Assembly: GCA_944381295.1 (NCBI GenBank)
Contig: CALWKP010000083.1
Location: 1-14,446 of the forward strand
Direction: 5' to 3'
DNA: 14,446 bases
Source of the DNA: an uncultured Clostridia bacterium
GTDB lineage: Bacteria > Bacillota > Clostridia > Oscillospirales > Acutalibacteraceae
Below, in pieces: positions 6,440 through 14,411 of the stretch. Within the stretch, counting starts at the first letter, position 1. Each line of letters begins with the position of its first letter. The notes below the pieces were generated by a model. It made no database searches. It was not told the DNA's origin and saw only the letters and a program-made list of their open reading frames with translations. Both the position numbers and the translations under genes were made by a program.

Positions 6440-6450
6440 TAAGCTTTTTT
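6419..6450 (+). terminator. A-tract/T-tract hairpin after the repeat region
   Basis: AAAAAAACTT (6419-6428) can pair with AAGCTTTTTT (6441-6450) with one mismatch. A short AAGC/GCTT hairpin (6436-6446) followed by the same six Ts (6445-6450) is an alternative. It is a plausible but weak transcript end separating the repeat region from the groES promoter. Confidence 0.4.
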
Positions 6451-6520
6451 ATTTCAGGAAATATTTTGCGAGGGAATTTGTAAATAATTTATTAAATGTC
6501 AATTTTTCTTACGAAACCCC

Positions 6521-6549
6521 TTGCTTTTTATGGAAGAAGTCGCTAAAAT
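6521..6549 (+). promoter_or_regulatory. Sigma-A promoter of groES-groEL
   Basis: TTGCTT (6521-6526), a 17-bp spacer and TAAAAT (6544-6549). The CIRCE operator begins 6 bases after the -10 and so covers the expected transcription start. Confidence 0.85.
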
Positions 6550-6554
6550 AAGAA

Positions 6555-6581
6555 TTAGCACTCAGGTATATGGAGTGCTAA
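6555..6581 (+). promoter_or_regulatory. CIRCE operator (HrcA binding site)
   Basis: A perfect consensus inverted repeat: TTAGCACTC (6555-6563), nine bases, GAGTGCTAA (6573-6581). HrcA is known to bind this element and repress groESL in the absence of heat stress. hrcA itself is not in the window. Confidence 0.98.
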
Positions 6582-6620
6582 ACATAGATATGATTTATTT
6601 TCTATAAGGAGGAAGCATTT

Positions 6621-6905
6621 ATGACTATCAAACCCCTTCTGGACAGAGTCCTGATTAAAATGGAAGAAGCTGAGGAAACCACAAAAAGCGGTATTATCCT
6701 GGCAGGTTCCGCAAAAGAGAAACCTCAGATTGCATCTGTCGTAGCAGTTGGCCCCGGCGGTGTTGTGGATGGCAAAGAAGTTTCGATGTATGTGAAAGTT
6801 GGCGATAAGGTGATCACCAGCAAGTATTCCGGAACAGAAGTAAAACTGGACAACCAGGAATACACCATCGTACGCCAGTCCGATATTCTGGCCGTTGTTG
6901 AATAA
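6621..6905 (+). CDS. groES: Co-chaperonin GroES
   Basis: The 94-aa lid of the GroEL folding chamber, working as a heptamer in the cytoplasm. It starts MTIKPLLDRVLIKMEEAEE. The mobile loop includes the GroEL-contact tripeptide IIL (25-27, in KSGIILAGSAKEKPQ). Conserved VVAVGPGG and VGDKVITSKYSGTEVKLD follow. AAGGAGG (6606-6612) lies 8 bases before the ATG. The gene is controlled by the CIRCE promoter and groEL follows after 46 bp in the same operon. Confidence 0.98.
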   Translation: MTIKPLLDRVLIKMEEAEETTKSGIILAGSAKEKPQIASVVAVGPGGVVDGKEVSMYVKVGDKVITSKYSGTEVKLDNQEYTIVRQSDILAVVE

Positions 6906-6951
6906 TAGATTAGCAGATATCTCATAAGATTCTTAGGAGGAATTGATTGTT

Positions 6952-8583
6952 ATGGCCAAACAAATTATTTATGGCGAAGACGCAAGAAAAGCATTGATGA
7001 ATGGGATCAACCAGTTGGCAGATACCGTAAAGATTACCCTTGGACCGAAGGGCCGCAATGTTGTGCTGGATAAGAAATTTGGCGCTCCGTTGATCACAAA
7101 CGACGGTGTCACCATCGCAAAAGAAATCGAATTGGATGACCCGTTTGAGAATATGGGTGCTCAGCTGGTAAAAGAAGTTGCCACAAAGACAAACGATGTT
7201 GCTGGTGACGGTACTACGACCGCTACTCTGTTGGCACAGGCTCTGATTCGTGAAGGTATGAAGAATGTTACCGCTGGTGCAAACCCGATGGCATTGCGTC
7301 GTAGCATTCAGAATGCAGTTGACGCAGCTGTGAATGCAGTAAAAGATCATTCTAAGACTGTTGATGGTTCTAAAGATATCGCACGTGTTGCGACGATTTC
7401 TGCAGGCGATGAATTTATCGGCAATCTGATTGCAGAAGCAATGGAAAAAGTTTCTTCTGATGGTGTTATCACCGTAGAAGAATCCAAAACAGCGGAAACC
7501 TATTCTGAGGTTGTAGAAGGTATGATGTTTGACCGTGGCTATATCAGCCCGTATATGGTCACAGATACCGAGAAGATGGAAGCTGTCATTGACGATGCTT
7601 ACATTCTTATTACAGACAAGAAGATTTCCAATATTCAGGAAATCCTGCCGTTGCTCGAAAAGATTGTGCAATCCGGCAAGAAGCTTGTCATCATTGCAGA
7701 AGATATCGAAGGCGAAGCTTTGACTACTTTGGTATTGAACAAACTGCGCGGCACATTTGTCTGCGTTGGCGTAAAAGCTCCGGGCTTTGGCGACAGAAGG
7801 AAAGAAATGCTCCGTGATATCGCTACTCTGACGGGTGGCCAGGTAATTTCTGATGAAATTGGTCTGGAACTGAAAGAAACCACCATCGATCAGTTGGGCC
7901 GTGCACGTCAGGTAAAGGTTGATAAGGAAAATACTATTATCGTAGACGGCGCTGGCGACAGCAAAGAGATCCAGGCAAGGGCTGCACAGATCCGTGCACA
8001 GATCGAAACGACTACCTCTGATTTTGACCGCGAAAAACTCCAGGAACGTCTGGCAAAGCTGGCTGGCGGCGTAGCAGTTATCAAGGTTGGTGCAGCTACG
8101 GAAATTGAAATGAAAGAAAAGAAGCTCCGCATTGAAGATGCTCTCGCAGCAACAAAAGCAGCTGTGGAAGAAGGCATTGTTGCTGGCGGTGGTGTTGCGC
8201 TGATTAATGCAATTCCGGAAGTAGAAAAGCTGATGGAAAATGCAGTAGGCGACGACAAGACAGGTATCAGCATCGTATTGAAATGCCTTGAAGAACCGGT
8301 ACGTCAGATCGCAGCGAATGCTGGTCTGGAAGGCTCTGTCATTGTAGAACACATTAAGACTTCCGGTAAAGTTGGTTATGGCTATAATGCTTTGACTGGC
8401 GAATATGGCGATATGATCGGGTTCGGTGTTGTTGATCCGACCAAGGTGACCCGTTCTGCTCTCCAGAATGCAGCGGCTGTTGCAGAAATGGTTCTCACCA
8501 CAGAATCTTTGGTTGCTGACAAGAAGGAACCGACTCCTCCTCCGGCAATGCCAGCTGATCCGGGCATGGGCGGCATGTATTAA
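6952..8583 (+). CDS. groEL: Chaperonin GroEL
   Basis: A 543-aa ATP-driven folding chaperonin forming double heptameric rings. Family signatures are GPKGRNVVLD (31-40), the nucleotide-binding GDGTTTAT around Asp86, the conserved AATKAAVEEGIVAGGG region and a flexible Gly-Met-rich tail (MPADPGMGGMY). The ATG at 6952 follows TAGGAGG (6934-6940) by 11 bases; the TTG at 6943 is in frame but less likely, since GroEL proteins begin MAKQI. The codon choice is more biased than in neighbouring genes, as expected for high expression. A terminator closes the operon. Confidence 0.99.
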   Translation: MAKQIIYGEDARKALMNGINQLADTVKITLGPKGRNVVLDKKFGAPLITNDGVTIAKEIELDDPFENMGAQLVKEVATKTNDVAGDGTTTATLLAQALIREGMKNVTAGANPMALRRSIQNAVDAAVNAVKDHSKTVDGSKDIARVATISAGDEFIGNLIAEAMEKVSSDGVITVEESKTAETYSEVVEGMMFDRGYISPYMVTDTEKMEAVIDDAYILITDKKISNIQEILPLLEKIVQSGKKLVIIAEDIEGEALTTLVLNKLRGTFVCVGVKAPGFGDRRKEMLRDIATLTGGQVISDEIGLELKETTIDQLGRARQVKVDKENTIIVDGAGDSKEIQARAAQIRAQIETTTSDFDREKLQERLAKLAGGVAVIKVGAATEIEMKEKKLRIEDALAATKAAVEEGIVAGGGVALINAIPEVEKLMENAVGDDKTGISIVLKCLEEPVRQIAANAGLEGSVIVEHIKTSGKVGYGYNALTGEYGDMIGFGVVDPTKVTRSALQNAAAVAEMVLTTESLVADKKEPTPPPAMPADPGMGGMY

Positions 8584-8673
8584 TCCATCCGGGACATGTG
8601 TTAAAGCATTGGCCTCCAGTGCAAAAGTAAATTGAATTCCACGCTACACGGTAAAGATGTGTAGAAAGACAAG

Positions 8674-8710
8674 AAGCCGACACTCGTGAAAAATGAGTGC
8701 CGGCTTTTTT
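8674..8710 (+). terminator. Terminator of the groESL operon
   Basis: AAGCCGACACTC (8674-8685) pairs with GAGTGCCGGCTT (8695-8706) with one mismatch, followed by six Ts (8705-8710). The facing gene ends at 8768. On the - strand the mismatch becomes a G-U pair but the T-run after it is poor, so the main direction is +. Confidence 0.88.
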
Positions 8711-8767
8711 GTATGTTTTGAAAGTAGTTAAAGAATAACCTTTCTGAAAAGCTATCATTGTAAGTAT

Positions 8768-10276
8768 TTATGATGATTTATCAGTTCCTCGATATTCACT
8801 TGCGGTCATACCGGTATAGCGTTTAAAATGTTCGGAAAACAGTTTGTAGGAATTATAACCACATAATTCTGCAATGCGATTTGTCGTTTCCTGTGTTTCT
8901 TTCAGCAACGAAATGGCTTTTTCCATACGAAAATAATGAATCCAATCCTGAAATTTCCGTCCGGTCTTTTCCTTGACGATTCTGGACAGATAGGAGGGAG
9001 AGATATACAGTTCAGCGGCAACGGATTCCAGAGAGATAGCAGAATCATAATTCTTTTCGAGATATTGAATGGCTTTTCCGACTACTCCGGGACTATATTT
9101 ATTGCTCGGAAGTTCAGAATATCGATAGAGTTCGAGAAAGCGTTCGCGCAACTCATCCGGTGAGTATTCTTGTACCGAAAAAATACGTGGCATCCCCAAA
9201 AAATAACACAGAGTATGGAAAATATTATTCACTACATCATAAAACAGAAAATGATCTGGTTTGACGGACTTCATGTAAGAGAGAAAATCGTCAAATTTGC
9301 AAGCAAGAATGGCGGCTTCAGAGTGAGATTTTGCTGCGTCAAAAATTTCATTGCAAAGATGGAGCACAGTTTGTTCATCATATTCGGAAACGACCTGAGA
9401 CTCGGGAAGAACAAAATCACCAGTTTGGAACCAAATGCTTTTTTTCATAAAATCTTTTAAGGGAGAAAAACACGCGGCAAGATCCTGTGGAGTATTACAA
9501 ATGTTAGAAACCAGAATAGCACTGGAAAGGTTTTCCGAATGACGCATAAAATCTCTATGAAAAGGAAGCAGCCAGTTATGGGAAAGATCTGTTTCAAGAT
9601 TTAAGATAACAGCCGCCGAATTTTCCAGGGAAGGAAGCAACACGACAATTGGTTTGTATTTTCCGAATAGGAAAGCGAAATCCTGAAGTAATGGATATGC
9701 TTTTCCTTCGTGAAATTGAGCGAGCATGACCAGATAATTAGGACCTACCAGATCAATTTGATAGAGACGTAAATGTTCCTCAAAGCTATCAAAAGAAAGA
9801 GAACCGCATAAAAGGTCTTCAATGAAATGATTCCTGAGGACATCGAGATTTTCCGATACAATATGATGATGTTCCAGACGCCGGATTTCCTCGTTTCGGC
9901 GCTCAAGGATTTTTTTGCTGGCTTTCATCACAGCTTTGGTAATATCCTCGGAAGTAGCTGGTTTTAAAAGATAATCGCAGACATTGTTGTGAATGGCATC
10001 CAGCATGTAGTCACGATCAGAGTAACCACTGAGGAGGATGAATTCAATTTCGGGCATAGATTGCTTGACTTCATGAATCACATCAAGTCCTGTTCCTCCG
10101 GGCATTCGGATATCGCATAAAACGATATCTGGCCGAAGTTGGCGGATTTTCTCTAAGGTTTCTGAAAAAGTCTCTGCTTCTCCTGCCAGGATAATTCCCA
10201 TGGATTCCCAAGAAATCATACGGCGCATTCCTTGACGGATAATCAATTCATCGTCTGCAATCAACAGTTTAAGCAT
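8768..10276 (-). CDS. AraC-type response regulator (YesN family)
   Basis: A 502-aa two-component regulator. The receiver domain (about 1-120) has the acidic pair Asp8/Asp9 (IADDE), the phospho-acceptor Asp55 (VLCDIRMPG), Ser83 (LLSGYSD) and Lys105 (YLLKP). A poorly conserved middle region (about 125-390) follows. The C-terminal AraC DNA-binding domain (about 400-500) carries two helix-turn-helix parts, ISLESVAAELYISPSYLSRI and TNRIAELCGYNSYKLFSEHF. Such regulators usually control a nearby sugar ABC transporter after signalling by a YesM-type kinase. Its start overlaps the kinase end by 8 bp, pointing to translational coupling; AGGAGGA (10288-10294) is the ribosome site. The frame is intact, unlike its kinase and the presumed target. 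No terminator of its own was found beyond the groEL hairpin. Confidence 0.93.
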   Translation of the reverse strand: MLKLLIADDELIIRQGMRRMISWESMGIILAGEAETFSETLEKIRQLRPDIVLCDIRMPGGTGLDVIHEVKQSMPEIEFILLSGYSDRDYMLDAIHNNVCDYLLKPATSEDITKAVMKASKKILERRNEEIRRLEHHHIVSENLDVLRNHFIEDLLCGSLSFDSFEEHLRLYQIDLVGPNYLVMLAQFHEGKAYPLLQDFAFLFGKYKPIVVLLPSLENSAAVILNLETDLSHNWLLPFHRDFMRHSENLSSAILVSNICNTPQDLAACFSPLKDFMKKSIWFQTGDFVLPESQVVSEYDEQTVLHLCNEIFDAAKSHSEAAILACKFDDFLSYMKSVKPDHFLFYDVVNNIFHTLCYFLGMPRIFSVQEYSPDELRERFLELYRYSELPSNKYSPGVVGKAIQYLEKNYDSAISLESVAAELYISPSYLSRIVKEKTGRKFQDWIHYFRMEKAISLLKETQETTNRIAELCGYNSYKLFSEHFKRYTGMTASEYRGTDKSS

Positions 10277-12020
10277 GATTTTCTAAGTCCTCCTTTGTGA
10301 TGAACGGTTGGCTAACAATAAAGACAGTCCCAACACCGGGGATTTTCCGGAACGTGATCCCATATGGGTCACCAAACTTTATTTTCAGGCGGCCATTAAT
10401 ATTTTGCAGTGCCAACCCTACGGTATCTTGACGTTCGTCCGGTTTCATATTAAGAATTTTATTGATTTTTTGTTCATCCGCTTCCAAACCACTATCGTAA
10501 ATGTAGTAGATCAAGGCAGGTTCCGGGTCCTCCTGACGATAGATATTCAGAGAGACTTCTCCGGCGCCTTCTGAGGTGGAGATTCCATGGGTGATAGAGT
10601 TTTCCAGAAGAGACTGGAGGATAAACCGCATCACATAGATATCAGATAATCCATCTTCTATTTCGGTAGTATAAACCAGTTTATGTCGGAACCGCATTTG
10701 CTGGATTCCCATATAAGTGTTTGCATGGACCAGCTCCTCTTGTAAAGGAATCAGAGGTCCGGAAGTCTTTTTTAGTGACAGACGGAAAAGGCGGGAAAGC
10801 ATCTCTAACATCCGGGAAGCATTTTGTTTCTGATCCAGCTCGACCATCCACCGTGCGGAATCTAATGCATTGTAGAGAAAATGCGGATTAATTTCAGACT
10901 GTAAACTCTTGAATTCTGCTTCTTTCAGTAAAATTTTATTCGCATAGATTTCATCATAAAGAATATGCAGTTTTTTGCCTTGGGTTAAAACCGTCGGTCA
11001 AAAGCTGAATTTCGTTACTTGCTCCGGAAGTGAATTGTACCGAAAAGTCCTTATTTTCGACAGAACGCATGAGAGTACTCAATTTCAAAATAGGCCGCAA
11101 GACGGTACGTTTGTAATAGGCAATTTGAAAAATACTGATACAAAGTACCAAAATTGCCGCACCAAAAACGATTGCAAAAATTGTCCCCTGGTAAATCCGG
11201 GTAGGGTCTTCTGCACAAATGACCAGATATCCTTTGAGGGAAGGGGAGTAGGATGAGGTTAAGTAATAATCCTGCCCGGCATAAGAGACAGAATATTTCT
11301 CTCGCTGCTTCAAGAATTCAGGATTTTCTTCTGCAAGCTGTAAAAGAAATTCTCTATCGCCATCCAGATTATCGATTACAGAGCAATAAGTCTCATCAAA
11401 AAAGCAAAACCTTCAATGCCGGAAAGAAGATTGTTATGAAAGACTTTCAGGAAAGCATCCGGATTGATAACAATTTTGAGATAGGCCACTTTTGCGTAAT
11501 CGTTCGGCGAATCGCGAATTACACGGTACATGGCAGTCTGTCCAGTACTGCGGCTGCTCCAAAACCATCCCCCAATGCTGTTGTTCATATTTTCTAACTC
11601 CTCAGAGGTGAAAAAGGCGGATTTAGCGGTATCACAATGAAGGGTTTTCCCGCTTTCTGTTTCTATGTAGATATCGGAGATGAAATTGTTCTGAAAATAA
11701 AATTTGTTGAGGGAATCCTTGGCATAATTGTATAACCGAATATTGTCAGAAATATTATCAGAAGTCAGATAATTAAGGATATGCGAGTCAGAAACGATTA
11801 GGATACTAATACTATTGATATCGGAGATCGTGGAGATGATAGAAGAAGAGGTCTTTTCCGAAACATACTGGCGGAAGTTTTCGTTCTCGTTCGTAATTTT
11901 AGAAAACAGATAAACGGAAAGAAAAGAAATACAAACGATTAGAAGCATTACGCAGATAATGTTGGAAAGAACGATTTTTGTCATTAAACTGGTGTTTTTT
12001 AGGCTGAAAAACTTTTTCAT
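10269..12020 (-). pseudogene. YesM-type sensor histidine kinase, broken by two frameshifts
   Basis: Three reading-frame pieces join into one ~583-aa kinase. The N-terminal part (12020 down to ~11400) has a membrane helix (about 16-40) and an extracytoplasmic sensor region. The middle part (~11400 to ~10975) has the second membrane helix (IFAIVFGAAILVLCISIF) and a HAMP region (VLRPILKLSTLMRSVENKDF). The last part (~10975 to 10269) has the His box EINPHFLYNALDSARW (His codon at 10881-10883), the N box LLENSITHGI and the G box GVGTVFIV; the acidic DSGLEAD replaces the usual DxGxG. The first break is at an A6 run (11398-11403, one base short of frame). The second lies between about 10954 and 11005, near another six-base homopolymer (10971-10976). 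Could be true decay or sequencing error. Its end overlaps the regulator gene. Confidence 0.88.
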
Positions 12021-12063
12021 AGCATACCTACTTCTTGCGCTTTTTTATAACTATTTACTAATA

Positions 12064-12092
12064 ATTGTAATTTGTTTTATGAAATAAGTCAA
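12064..12092 (-). promoter_or_regulatory. Sigma-A promoter for the kinase-regulator operon
   Basis: On the - strand, TTGACT (12092-12087), a 17-bp spacer and TACAAT (12069-12064), about 44 bp before the kinase ATG at 12020. A close match to consensus, so the operon can probably still be transcribed. Confidence 0.75.
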
Positions 12093-12272
12093 TCATCCGC
12101 ATTTTTTACATTGGAGTGCAATTTTTTTCCTATTTGCCGCCAGGGAATATCCTGAAATATAAAAAGTGAAATGCATTTAACGAAAATAGATAAAAATAAG
12201 GATATTAAAATAAAGATATTATGATATTATACTAATTAACGCAAGACTTTCAAGAAACAAGGTTCCCATCAC

Positions 12273-12283
12273 TTGCTACATAC
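12273..12283 (+). repeat. Direct repeat TTGCTACATAC, copy 1
   Basis: The first of two identical 11-mers upstream of the solute-binding protein gene, preceded by ATCAC. Candidate operator half-site for the AraC-type regulator; the link is inference from position. Confidence 0.45.
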
Positions 12284-12320
12284 TTTACAAGAGATCAACA
12301 AATTACATAGCTGAAAATCA

Positions 12321-12331
12321 TTGCTACATAC
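12321..12331 (+). repeat. Direct repeat TTGCTACATAC, copy 2
   Basis: The second identical 11-mer, 48 bp after the first, preceded by ATCA in both cases. It lies about 87 bp before the ATG of the solute-binding protein. Confidence 0.45.
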
Positions 12332-12417
12332 AATCGTATAGGGAATAGAGAACTTGAAAGCATTTTTGAATAGGTTTTGGTTCCAGAAACAAAATTTTAT
12401 CAGAGAAGAGTGTAAAA

Positions 12418-13350
12418 ATGAAAAAACGTGTTTTATCGTTGATCCTGTCCATAGCAATGTTGGCAACGATGGCTGCTTGCAGCTCTGGAAGTTCCGGAAC
12501 GTCTGCAGATGGGGCAACAAGCGGTGAAACTTCCACTAGCGAAGGGAGTTCCTCAGCAGACAGCGAAGAACATAAACCGGTAACACTGACAATCCTTCAC
12601 GAACATTCAGAAGAAGCTGCGGCATCGGTAGTAAGCAGCGCGGCTTTCCGGGCAATGATGGAGAAATATCTGGAAGAACATCCGTGGGTTACTCTGGAAG
12701 AACAAATTATTGCCAGCAGTGAAATTCAGGCAAAATACTTGGCTTTAATTGCTGCTGATGAATTGCCGGATGTCACTTACGTCAAATACACCTGGTTGGC
12801 AGATACCGCAGGACAAGGGATGTTGGTAGATTTGACCGACTATGTGGACCCGGCAGATTATCAGGATGGCCGCTATTCAACGACATATGAGGGAAGAGTT
12901 TACGGAGTAGAAAACAAATATTCTGTGTACAATTTGATCGTCTATAATACCGAACTCTGGAAACAGGCAGGATATGATGAGTTCCCGAAGACCATGGATG
13001 AATTGATTGCAGCAGCACCGGCTTTTGAATCATTGGGAATTCCGGCAATTTCGTTTGCCAACTCTGCAAAATGGTTCGCAACATCGTATTTCCTCAGCCC
13101 GTTGATGTACAACTATTGTGGGGAAGATTGGGTCAATGGCGTCATCGCAGGGGATGACAGTTATTCTTTTAACGATCCAGAATTTATTCAGGCATTAGAA
13201 ACACTCCAGCAGATGGCCCCGCTGTTTAACGCAGACTTCAATTCCCAGGATGATATCTGGGCAGCTGCATGGTATATGCAGGGCAATGCGGCTTCCCATA
13301 TTGTAGGAGGATGGGGGATTGATACCCTGAAAGGATTAGCAGAAGATTAG
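12418..13350 (+). pseudogene. ABC transporter solute-binding lipoprotein, C-terminally truncated
   Basis: The first 310 residues of a family 1 extracellular (carbohydrate-type) binding protein, normally about 420-450 aa. It has a lipoprotein signal peptide (MKKRVLSLILSIAMLATMAA, then Cys21) and a Ser/Thr/Gly-rich linker (about 22-50). Binding-protein core motifs include VTLTILHEHSEEAAA, ADELPDVTYVKYTWLAD, YGVENKYSVYNLIVYNTELW and IVGGWGIDTL. The frame stops at a TAG (13348-13350) exactly where sequence similar to an oxidoreductase begins, so the missing end and the expected permease genes appear to have been deleted. The substrate is unknown. Divergent placement from the kinase-regulator pair is the classic arrangement for a regulated sugar uptake system. 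If made, the protein would lack the end of its second lobe and probably be inactive. Confidence 0.88.
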
Positions 13351-13742
13351 GCTGCGAGACCGCAATCTGGATGGCGGAGCAAGGAATCTCCGTGACCATA
13401 GTTGAAAAGTTGGAGAAACTTTTGTCACAAAACGGTCCCTTATGTCATGCAAACAGTGAGATGCTGGAGCGGCTGGTTCCTTTTCGAGGAGTTCAAGTGC
13501 AAACTTCATCGGAAATCATATCTGTTCAGGAGGGAGCTGTTCAAATTAGAAAAAAAGATGGGCAGGAGGTATCTATTAAAGCAGATATGGTTGTCTTAGC
13601 AGTGGGGTACAACAATAACCGGCAGCTTTATGATGCGATTCAGGGAAAAATTCCGGAGACCTATCTGATTGGCGACGCACGGAAAGTCGCCAATATCATG
13701 TATGCGATATGGGATGCATTTGAAGTAGCATCTTCCATTTGA
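13350..13742 (+). pseudogene. C-terminal fragment of an FAD/NAD(P)-dependent oxidoreductase
   Basis: About 130 codons matching the second half of NADH:flavin oxidoreductase / 2,4-dienoyl-CoA reductase-like enzymes. The fragment opens in the middle of the NAD(P)-binding Rossmann fold: GCETAIWMAEQGISVTIVEK, where family members have a GxGxxGCE motif whose first glycines are missing here. It ends with the FAD-binding part, MVVLAVGYNNN and ETYLIGDARKVANIMYAIWD, and stops normally. There is no ribosome site or true start; the ATG at 13371 is internal. The N-terminal TIM-barrel flavin domain is lost. Its reading frame differs from that of the preceding solute-binding protein, so no fusion protein is made. 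A hairpin terminator follows. Confidence 0.85.
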
Positions 13743-13752
13743 AAACGAGAAA

Positions 13753-13800
13753 CAGCCCCTTCTGATGTGATCGTAGTCACATGGAAGGGGCTGTTTGTTT
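13753..13800 (+). terminator. Hairpin terminator between convergent genes
   Basis: CAGCCCCTT (13753-13761) pairs with AAGGGGCTG (13785-13793), extended inside by ATGTGA (13765-13770) with TCACAT (13777-13782), followed by TTTGTTT. On the - strand the stem is followed by the moderately T-rich TTTCTCGTTTTC, so it may serve both the oxidoreductase remnant and the facing gene. Confidence 0.88.
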
Positions 13801-13836
13801 GGAAATGCAGTGGGATAACTGCTGATTTGAATTTGG

Positions 13837-14226
13837 CTAACTCCCATAATCTTCCAAAATTCTTGCCAGCTCTTGTTTTGTGGATGCAGTCAAGCCTTTT
13901 GCAAGCAACAACTGGTCTGTTTTGGGAAGGCTAGAAACTTCCACATCCAGTTCTTGAACAGGAATTTGCTCCTCTCCTTCAAATACCCCGATATGGCCCT
14001 GGTATTCCCGCACATAATAAATTTCTTTTTTTTCTTCTTCTGCCATGGCGTCTATTTCCTGGTTGCCTTGACTTGAATGGGAATTTGAGGTAGAATAAAT
14101 TAGTTTACTCTGGCTTGAGCTGGAGGTATCCGTTTCTGGAACTTCTTTTTCTCCAAAAGCAAATGCCAGCGCTACAAGAGCGACGACAAGGACGATGCTG
14201 AAAGATAAGATCATAATTTTTCGCAT
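13837..14226 (-). CDS. Membrane-anchored protein with BofC-like C-terminal domain
   Basis: A 129-aa protein. A basic start and hydrophobic segment (about 4-23) look like a signal anchor. A low-complexity Ser/Glu region follows (about 30-68). The C-terminal 60 residues (IYYVREYQGHIGVFEGEE, LDVEVSSLPKTDQLLLAKGL, ARILEDYGS) resemble the BofC C-terminal domain found in many short clostridial proteins. In Bacillus, BofC is a forespore protein that restrains SpoIVB signalling during sigma-K activation; these small clostridial proteins have only the domain and their role is unknown. The start has AGAGGTGA upstream. A TATAAT-like box occurs on the - strand at 14273-14268 without a convincing -35. The domain call is from memory of the family pattern. 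Confidence 0.72.
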   Translation of the reverse strand: MRKIMILSFSIVLVVALVALAFAFGEKEVPETDTSSSSQSKLIYSTSNSHSSQGNQEIDAMAEEEKKEIYYVREYQGHIGVFEGEEQIPVQELDVEVSSLPKTDQLLLAKGLTASTKQELARILEDYGS

Positions 14227-14411
14227 TCCAGTTCACCTCTGCTCTAGTATTTGGCAGAATTGGAAGAATTATACGGATACTTGTGGTTCGTAGCTGAGTT
14301 TTCTATTTTTATAGAGTAGCCTGATTGGGGTGAAAACAAAAGAGGACGGTTTAGGACTTTTCAATTTGACAAATACTAAAGGAATACGGAGTAGGAGGTG
14401 GCGGCCTGTAC

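Larger units (their letters stand above)
12093..12417. other. AT-rich divergent control region
   Basis: No gene is seen in this stretch between the kinase promoter and the solute-binding protein. It is very AT-rich at 12160-12235. It has a possible extended -10 for the + strand, TG-A-TATTAT (12222-12230), without a good -35. An 11-bp direct repeat (12273-12283 and 12321-12331) is present. The ribosome site of the downstream gene (AGAAGAG) is weak. Confidence 0.5.

Noticed and set aside
6922..8352. 476-codon open frame on the strand opposite groEL
   Set aside because: It mirrors groEL codon by codon, has a Cys/Phe/Asn-rich composition unlike a real protein and no ribosome site. Long antisense frames are common opposite highly biased genes.
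11253..11597. 114-codon + strand frame opposite the broken kinase
   Set aside because: It is antisense to recognisable kinase sequence, has no family resemblance, and is the shadow of a decayed gene.
14366..14371. TTGACA near the right end as a promoter
   Set aside because: No -10-like hexamer lies 16-18 bp downstream, so it is not listed as a feature.
14378..14386. AAAGGAATA resembles a sigma-H -35
   Set aside because: The sequence at the required distance does not match a sigma-H -10.
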